Source of the DNA: Myxococcota bacterium
GTDB taxonomy: Bacteria > Myxococcota_A > Polyangia > HGW-17
NCBI GenBank assembly: GCA_018821305.1
Contig: JAHJMN010000058.1
Span: forward strand, 1-40,666
Direction of reading: 5' to 3'
Length of the DNA: 40,666 nucleotides
Under the pieces are notes generated by a model that had not been told where the DNA came from, made no database searches, and saw nothing but the letters and a program-made list of their open reading frames with translations. Every line of letters begins with the position of its first letter. Positions within the stretch are counted from its first letter, which is position 1. Below are positions 35,121-40,666 of this stretch, one piece after another. Made by a program: the position numbers and the translations under genes.

Positions 35121-36839
35121 ATGAATCGATTTTTTTTATTTTCCATTATTTTAGCCTTTTTATCTATAGCATGCGACCCCATTGATTCAGACTCAAATAA
35201 CGCTTCGGATGCTTCTGTAAATAACTCTAATAACACAAACAACACCCTGAATAATATAAATAATCAATCCGATGGGGGTCAGGATGTTGAAAGTGATTCT
35301 GGTACCATTAACCCAGCCTGGTGGCAGGAAGATGAACTCGGTCGACAAACTGAAGGCAATATCCTCGGAAGTGATGAAGGCGAACTTGTCATTGTTACAA
35401 CCCAAGCCCTTGCTGAAACATGGACTGTATATGCCGGTATTAAGACCGGTGAAGGCATTTTTACTGAGGTGGTAACCGTTGAATCCATTGTATCAAACTA
35501 TCCTGGTGCTGATGACGCGGAAAAAGTTAGGAATTTCCTCATTGAAAGATACAATAACGGTTCACTGAGGTTTGTTTTAATGGGGGGAGATGCTGGACAT
35601 GTACCGTTCAGACGCGTTGAGAACTACATTTACGCCACAGAAGAATTTACTTCAAATGGTCCAAGTCAGTTGTATTTTTCTAATCTCTCAGCAGATTTTG
35701 ATGCCGATGGCGATGGTATCTATGGCGAAATGAATGATGATCTTACTCTTGAACAATCCCGGCAGACCAATATTGCCGTTGGGCGAATCAGTGTCTCAAA
35801 TACTGAAGAGATCGAAAACTACATTCAGAAATATATCGCATATGTAACTGTCCCACAGGGTCGTATTACCTTCCCTCTTCTTTTATCGGATATTGCTTCC
35901 ACAGTTCCATTAATTGGTGATGTTGATGCTGCAGAAGGAGTTGAAGTCACTTTCGATGCTTTTTTCCCTGATATTTTTCACCAGAACGTGCGCAAACTTT
36001 ATGCAACACAAAGTGCTGCTGATCTTTACGACGGTGAAATAATTTCCGTTCAGAAGGTTCATGATGCTCTATCTGACGGTTATGGTATGGTTTTTCACAA
36101 TGGACATGGAGCCCACCGATGGATTACGGATATCCTGAATTCAGATTTCGTTAATTCCCTTGATAACACAATTCCTCCGGTTATGGCCTCGTGCGCCTGC
36201 CTGTCAGGTAATTTTGCAGATAAAGCATCCTCCTCAACTTTTGACGGATGGCAACTTCAAGGTGAGAATGAGGATAGTGCTGCAGAATTATTCATCAACA
36301 GTCCTCATGGTGGAGTCGCCTACATCGGAAATACGGGCACAGGCCTTGGTCCAATTGGAGGTAGTCAATTTCTCCATGCTTTTTATAAAGGAATTTTCGA
36401 AGAAGGTCTGGTTTATATAGGTGAATCATTTAATTACGGCCGCAGCAACTTCCGCTCAATTGATTATTCCCTGGCCTGGATACCGGTAACCATGACCGAT
36501 GATAGTGAATGGTGGACATCCCACGTTATTATTCTGCTGGGAGATCCTTCCCTGCGTATCTGGACGATGAACTTTGAGCGGATTTATCTTGAAACACCAT
36601 TAAAATATGGGCCTGGTTACAACGAGCTCACAGTCACCGTAAAAGATGTCAATGGATCCCCTCTGGAAGGCATCTGGGTTACGGCATCAAAAGGAACTGA
36701 TTTTATTATTAAAAATACCAGTGATTCCGACGGTAAAGTCACTTTCCGCTTTGTACCTGACGGCCCCGGTAACATAAATATAACGGCCTCGAGTGAGAAT
36801 TATTTTTCGACAGTTGTGAAAATTACCCCCGATATATAG
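35121..36839 (+). CDS. Peptidase C25 (gingipain-type) lipoprotein
   Basis: Predicted surface-anchored cysteine protease. Signal peptide with lipobox (LSIAC, Cys18), then a linker of Asn, Ser and Thr (about 24-50), then the C25 catalytic domain (about 85-500): His329 in NGHGAHRW and Cys360 in ASCACLSGNF, the same arrangement as the gingipain dyad. DADGDG (193-198) is a likely calcium site. Residues about 500-572 are an Ig-like C-terminal domain (a common PVT/YTG-type end). The start at 35121 has GGAG; the open frame extends upstream but lacks a signal there. The stop codon TAG (36837-36839) is supplied by the adjacent family A copy. No type IX secretion genes or C-terminal sorting domain are seen; lipidation is the likely anchor. 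Confidence 0.85.
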   Translation: MNRFFLFSIILAFLSIACDPIDSDSNNASDASVNNSNNTNNTLNNINNQSDGGQDVESDSGTINPAWWQEDELGRQTEGNILGSDEGELVIVTTQALAETWTVYAGIKTGEGIFTEVVTVESIVSNYPGADDAEKVRNFLIERYNNGSLRFVLMGGDAGHVPFRRVENYIYATEEFTSNGPSQLYFSNLSADFDADGDGIYGEMNDDLTLEQSRQTNIAVGRISVSNTEEIENYIQKYIAYVTVPQGRITFPLLLSDIASTVPLIGDVDAAEGVEVTFDAFFPDIFHQNVRKLYATQSAADLYDGEIISVQKVHDALSDGYGMVFHNGHGAHRWITDILNSDFVNSLDNTIPPVMASCACLSGNFADKASSSTFDGWQLQGENEDSAAELFINSPHGGVAYIGNTGTGLGPIGGSQFLHAFYKGIFEEGLVYIGESFNYGRSNFRSIDYSLAWIPVTMTDDSEWWTSHVIILLGDPSLRIWTMNFERIYLETPLKYGPGYNELTVTVKDVNGSPLEGIWVTASKGTDFIIKNTSDSDGKVTFRFVPDGPGNINITASSENYFSTVVKITPDI

Positions 36840-36900
36840 TTAATGTCCTGAAATTCGCTTCGCAAAGAATTTTATTAAAAATTCTATCCGGCCACTACTA
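36837..36900 (+). repeat. Family A repeat, short copy overlapping a stop codon
   Basis: TAGTTAATGTCCTGAAATTCG, TTCGCAAAGAATTTTATTAA, AAATTCTATCCGGCCACTAC. The hairpin has GAATTTT/AAAATTC where other copies have GGATTTT/AAAATCC, a compensatory change. The first TAG is the stop of the protease gene. Confidence 0.85.
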
Positions 36901-37144
36901 GACCGTTTACGGAGTAAAAGGATCGAAATTGGGAAAAGTGAATGTTTTCATCCTGCCATTTGTAATTATGCATTGATTTTGAATATTTAACCGCTGATCC
37001 TGAACCTGTTTTCCTGACTATCTGTCTACCTGTTAAAAAAACAGGTGTTCAGGTAAACAGCAGCAGGAACAGGAAAATCAGGGGCCTTCTCCTGAAGCAT
37101 TTCTTTAAAATGATTCACAATAGTATTACTCATTAAGTGGTCTA
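36899..37144 (+). repeat. Family B repeat, complete copy (246 bases)
   Basis: Begins TAGACCGTTTACGGAGTAAA and ends (reversed) TAGACCACTTAATGAGTAAT. The middle has GAACCTGTTTTCCTGACTA, AACAGCAGCAGGAACAGG and TCTCCTGAAGCATTTC. Abuts the family A copy at 36837. A second copy of the B end (ACCCCTCGCCGAGCAATACG, about 37150-37178) follows. Together these fill the 36840-37295 gap, so it has no room for a gene. Confidence 0.82.
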
Positions 37145-37187
37145 TATAAACCCCTCGCCGAGCAATACGATACTAACCTATTTTATA

Positions 37188-37200
37188 TAGTTCGTGTTTT
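37188..37200 (+). repeat. Family A end fragment
   Basis: TAGTTCGTGTTTT is the terminal 9-10 bases of family A; the remainder is lost. Low confidence because of its length. Confidence 0.35.
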
Positions 37201-37295
37201 CCACATTTTTTAACTCAGAATACTCAAAGTAAATTTCATGTTTAAACACAATCTTATTAAAACGAAATCGTTTTAGTGCTATTATTTTCTGTGTT

Positions 37296-40200
37296 ATGCC
37301 GGAATCAAACAACGAATCGGAATCTGAAAAACCTGCTTCTGATGATGAGTTATCCCCCGTTTATCCAGTTATTTCAGGGGATGAACAGGATGTATCTATT
37401 CGATTCACAACCATGGAAGATGGACTTGCAGTTATTCCCGCAGACCTTCAAAATGAAGTTATCTACAGCGAGGATCCTGAATTTGATCCCGACGAAATAC
37501 CTGAAATTTCTTCAAAAGATCATATTTCTAATATTTCAGATTCTCTTGAAGATAATTTCATTGAAGGTAGCACATCCGATGAAAATATAGCCGTTTCCTG
37601 GGGTATTCCTACCCTTAAGCAACTTGACACCATCAGTATTATCCCGGATTTTTCATCTGAGTCCGATGTCGATTCAGAAAATTCAATCGAAGACATCCCT
37701 TCAACCTCAACTGGCCCAAAGACCAGCTCTGAAGAAGATTCAATAATTATAAAACCTGAGGAAGAAGATTCTCCCGGTATCGGGGACGGAGTAATGGATA
37801 CTCATGTATTCATAAAAACTACTGTCCGGGATACCCTTCCTATTAACCCTCACATTCCATTTTCCACTCTGGAAGAAGCAAATCTACCTATGATTGATTC
37901 TTCTCGATATGATTTTAAAAGGGAAATAGGAAAGGGTGGTATAGGACGAATCATGCTCGCCATGGATCGCAACATCATGAGGAATGTTGCCATAAAGGAG
38001 CTTCTGACTCCACAAGCAATTAAGGGAGAAGACACCTATGTTCCGGGAGATGAAGCGGAGCGCCGGTTTTTATATGAAGCCCGACTTACGGGAGTTTTAG
38101 AACATCCTGGAATAGTTCCTGTTTATGAAATAGGAATTCAGGAAAACGGAAGAGCCTGCTATATTATGAAAATGGTTAAGGGAAAAACCCTTCATGAGCT
38201 TATTCAGGAAAGAAATTTTATTGGACGCCTTGAACTTCTTCACAACTTTATCCAGTTTTGTAACACTATTGAATTCGCTCACTCAAAGGGGGTTATTCAC
38301 AGAGATCTCAAACCTGCCAATGTTATGATTGGTGAATTTGGTGAAACCGTCGTTCTCGATTGGGGCCTTGCTAAAATAAAAGGTGAAAAAGATCATCGCA
38401 GTTCCGATCTCTTCGTCGATCCTGATAAAATCAGGGAAAATCTTGGGGAAACAACAGACGGGACTTTAATTGGAACACCACTTTATATGTCACCGGAACA
38501 AGCTATGGGCAAACTTGACGATATTGATGAATCCAGTGATATCTATGCCCTCGGTGCCGCTATTTACGAACTTCTTACAAAACAACCTGTTTTCTCCTCC
38601 AGAAATCCTCGTGAAGTGCTTGATATGGTAGTAAAAGGTCAAGTTGATCCACCAAGCCGAATTGAAAAAAGAATTCCCCGGGAACTTGAATCCATAATCA
38701 TGAAGGCCATGAAATGGAAAAAATCCGACCGCTATACTTCCGTGAAGGAAATGTCTAAAGAAATTAAACAGTTTTTGGCAGGCGGCGTAGTTAAAGCATA
38801 CAGTTACACACCAATTGAACTTGTGCTTCGTAAAATAAAAAAATATTCACTACCAATATTTTTAATTATCCTTGCCCTCAGTGGAATTTCCTTTACATGG
38901 TGGTGGCGTGGTTATTCCCAGTTAATGCTTAAAAATAAACAGGAATCAAAACACAATCTAGATACTCTTGATAAAACAAGAAAAATATTAAAAGACTTTC
39001 TTAGTCTGGATAATATCTGCAACGACTCCATAAAACTCTTCGAACGAAAATTGGGACATCTTCAGGGAGATACTGTCGATAAACTCATGACAGATATGCT
39101 TACTCATAAAAATCGTGCTATGAGAATTCTTGCAGCTCGTGTATGTACAGGCAGAGAACTTTCTGGATGCATGGCAAAAATGCTCAATATCCTTAAAAGC
39201 AAGCAGGAATCAGATCCAGAAGTTACTATCGAAATGTTTTATTCCCTTGTTTCCGGAGAAAACCCCCAATGGTCTATTGAACTTTACAACGTTTTCCGGA
39301 AATTCACTGAGTGGAGTTATGAACACCTGAAAACGCGCCGAGTCCTGCATCTCCTTGAAATTCCCGACTGGAAACAACTATCTTCTTCGCCACCGTCAAT
39401 ACATCTTGAATTCTGCCGAGTGAGATGCAGTATAAATGGTCCAAAGTGCAATGAATGTCTTGAAGGATTTCTCCGCCGGGAACATGGAAATACAACCGCT
39501 TCTTTTGAACTCAGTCGTAGTTATTTCAGTACAGGATTTGATGAGAAAGCATCTATTCTCATTATGGATTTACTTAAAAACAATCCAAATCCCGCGGGTG
39601 TCTTTGCACTGAAAGGCGAAATCGAACTTCGTTATGGAAGACAGGATTCCGGAGAAAGCTACCTTGATAAAAGTCTGATGTGGAATCCATCATCCTTCCG
39701 AGTTAATCGGGTTATAACTTTACTCAAACTTGCCAACAATCAGATGCTTGATAACGATCATATTAACAGAATTATTGATAGATTCAGAGGCAAACATGGT
39801 GTTCTGCTTCATCTTGCAGATATGCTTACTGACATTAACAAACTGGATAGTGCTCAAAAGATAATTAACAATACTGCCCTTTCCAGTCTGGAACCTGGAG
39901 TTAATTGGATTCGGCTCAAGCTCGCTATTGCGCGCAAAAATACCGGAGATATTCTTCGTTATTCTTCATATATAAGTAAAAATGGTCTATTTCTTAATAA
40001 ATATCCAGGCCTTCACGGATGCGCTATTGAGTTAGGTTCTCCAATCAATCCTCTGGAAAATCACTATATTTCTTCTCCGAATCAATTCATAAGACATGAA
40101 ATGGCTCGTGGTGACTGTACTTCCGTTGTGAAATTTTGCAGTAACCAACAAAACCTGAATAGTTTTTCTTATGCTGCATGCCGAATGTGCTCCATCAGAC

Positions 40201-40517
40201 AAACTGGTGGACGAATTTCTTTTGATTTCAATAATAAAATTGCAGATTTCTTTAACTATTTTGCGCAAGCACTTCTGAGTGACGCAGAATTCAAGTATCT
40301 GGATATAACAGAAGTTGAGGAACTTCAGGCTTTTCACATATATGAAGCCATTATTTATGAAAAGAATCGTAACTTCGAAAAATCAAAAGCATCATACAAG
40401 AAATGGTTAACTCTGTATAATCCCAGCAGTGTGTTTTACAACTTTGCCATCCGGGGAGCCGGGGAAAAAAACAATAGTGAAACCGAACAGAATTCGGTTT
40501 CAAAGAACCTGAAATAA
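37296..40517 (+). CDS. Membrane Ser/Thr kinase with acidic N-terminus and TPR-like C-terminus
   Basis: Predicted 1073-residue membrane kinase. An acidic, low-complexity N-terminal segment (about 1-195) precedes a Hanks kinase domain (about 204-495): glycine loop GKGGIG 212-217, Lys234 in VAIKEL, HRDLKPAN 335-342, then VLDWGLAK with DWG (355-357) instead of DFG, and GTPLYMSPEQA. The Asp is intact, so the domain can be active; DWG is frequent in this kinase group. One transmembrane helix (about 519-537) is followed by a helical, repeat-like periplasmic part of about 530 residues with a Cys-rich stretch (CRVRCSINGPKCNEC, about 707-721). The start at 37296 has no clear RBS and is uncertain. A family A copy follows at the window edge. 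Confidence 0.88.
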   Translation: MPESNNESESEKPASDDELSPVYPVISGDEQDVSIRFTTMEDGLAVIPADLQNEVIYSEDPEFDPDEIPEISSKDHISNISDSLEDNFIEGSTSDENIAVSWGIPTLKQLDTISIIPDFSSESDVDSENSIEDIPSTSTGPKTSSEEDSIIIKPEEEDSPGIGDGVMDTHVFIKTTVRDTLPINPHIPFSTLEEANLPMIDSSRYDFKREIGKGGIGRIMLAMDRNIMRNVAIKELLTPQAIKGEDTYVPGDEAERRFLYEARLTGVLEHPGIVPVYEIGIQENGRACYIMKMVKGKTLHELIQERNFIGRLELLHNFIQFCNTIEFAHSKGVIHRDLKPANVMIGEFGETVVLDWGLAKIKGEKDHRSSDLFVDPDKIRENLGETTDGTLIGTPLYMSPEQAMGKLDDIDESSDIYALGAAIYELLTKQPVFSSRNPREVLDMVVKGQVDPPSRIEKRIPRELESIIMKAMKWKKSDRYTSVKEMSKEIKQFLAGGVVKAYSYTPIELVLRKIKKYSLPIFLIILALSGISFTWWWRGYSQLMLKNKQESKHNLDTLDKTRKILKDFLSLDNICNDSIKLFERKLGHLQGDTVDKLMTDMLTHKNRAMRILAARVCTGRELSGCMAKMLNILKSKQESDPEVTIEMFYSLVSGENPQWSIELYNVFRKFTEWSYEHLKTRRVLHLLEIPDWKQLSSSPPSIHLEFCRVRCSINGPKCNECLEGFLRREHGNTTASFELSRSYFSTGFDEKASILIMDLLKNNPNPAGVFALKGEIELRYGRQDSGESYLDKSLMWNPSSFRVNRVITLLKLANNQMLDNDHINRIIDRFRGKHGVLLHLADMLTDINKLDSAQKIINNTALSSLEPGVNWIRLKLAIARKNTGDILRYSSYISKNGLFLNKYPGLHGCAIELGSPINPLENHYISSPNQFIRHEMARGDCTSVVKFCSNQQNLNSFSYAACRMCSIRQTGGRISFDFNNKIADFFNYFAQALLSDAEFKYLDITEVEELQAFHIYEAIIYEKNRNFEKSKASYKKWLTLYNPSSVFYNFAIRGAGEKNNSETEQNSVSKNLK

Positions 40518-40529
40518 ATTATAGCTATT

Positions 40530-40666
40530 TAGTTACTGTCCTGAAATACCGAAAATCAAATTTTTCGCCCGATTTTTGCTCAGGACAGTAACCGCAAGGT
40601 GTTGAATTTATTATAGTGGCCTGTTAGGATTTTTAATAAAATCCTTCGCGAAGCGAATTACAGGAC
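40530..40666 (-). repeat. Family A repeat, full-length copy cut by the window edge
   Basis: Reverse orientation: TAGTTACTGTCCTGAAATAC, the perfect arm TCAGGACAGTAAC, CGCAAGGTGTTGAATTTATT, GGATTTTTAATAAAATCC and TTCGCGAAGCGAATTACAG, ending at GGAC with the outer end missing beyond the window. Confidence 0.88.

Overview
The window looks like chromosomal DNA of a low-GC (judged by eye, clearly below 50%), Gram-negative, probably uncultured bacterium of the Myxococcota or wider delta-proteobacterial type. Pointers are an AglZ/FrzS-like pseudo-receiver plus coiled-coil protein, two very large Ser/Thr kinases fused to TPR-like regions, a FecR-PEGA-TPR anti-sigma-like protein beside an ECF sigma factor, several lipoproteins (two with Asn/Ser-rich linkers after the lipidated Cys) and outer-membrane-barrel proteins. 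The lineage is an inference from gene content; there is no rRNA or tRNA to anchor it.

Layout. 90-2361 (-): expansin-like lipoprotein and ExtensinC/M15-like peptidase, a cell-wall pair. 2579-2944 (-): queF with its own terminator. 3466-6992 (-): outer-membrane protein, ECF sigma factor, FecR/PEGA/TPR membrane protein. 7184-8274 (+): macro-domain protein and a small membrane protein. 8520-12466 (+): AglZ-like protein and dGTPase. 12481-15603 (-): zinc ribbon/kinase/NTPase/TPR protein. 15745-19246 (-): molybdate operon (barrel protein, PQ-loop protein, modA, modB, modC). 19818-23641 (+): murF-alr fusion and acetate kinase. 23644-30815 (-): Cys-rich lipoprotein, beta-propeller lipoprotein, then nrdJ-ribF-unknown as a coupled operon. 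31290-33464 (+): zinc-ribbon membrane protein and a small basic protein behind a near-ideal promoter. 33979-34812 (-): lipoprotein. 35121-36839 (+): C25 (gingipain-type) lipoprotein protease. 37296-40517 (+): second kinase with TM and TPR-like C-terminus.

The most unusual feature is in the intergenic DNA. Three interacting families of short, palindromic, protein-less repeats occupy most gaps. Family A (full length about 146 bp, ends TAGTTCGTGTCCTG / TAGTTACTGTCCTG inverted, plus a 60-65 bp short form) occurs at least ten times plus remnants and shows compensatory changes in its central hairpin. Family B (about 245 bp, TA-bounded terminal inverted repeats) occurs at four sites, two of them abutting A copies. 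Family C (63 and 90 bp, two hairpins) is nested twice inside one A copy. A copies supply the stop codons of two genes and sit inside the mod operon. They look like MITE/REP-type non-autonomous elements; no transposase is in the window.
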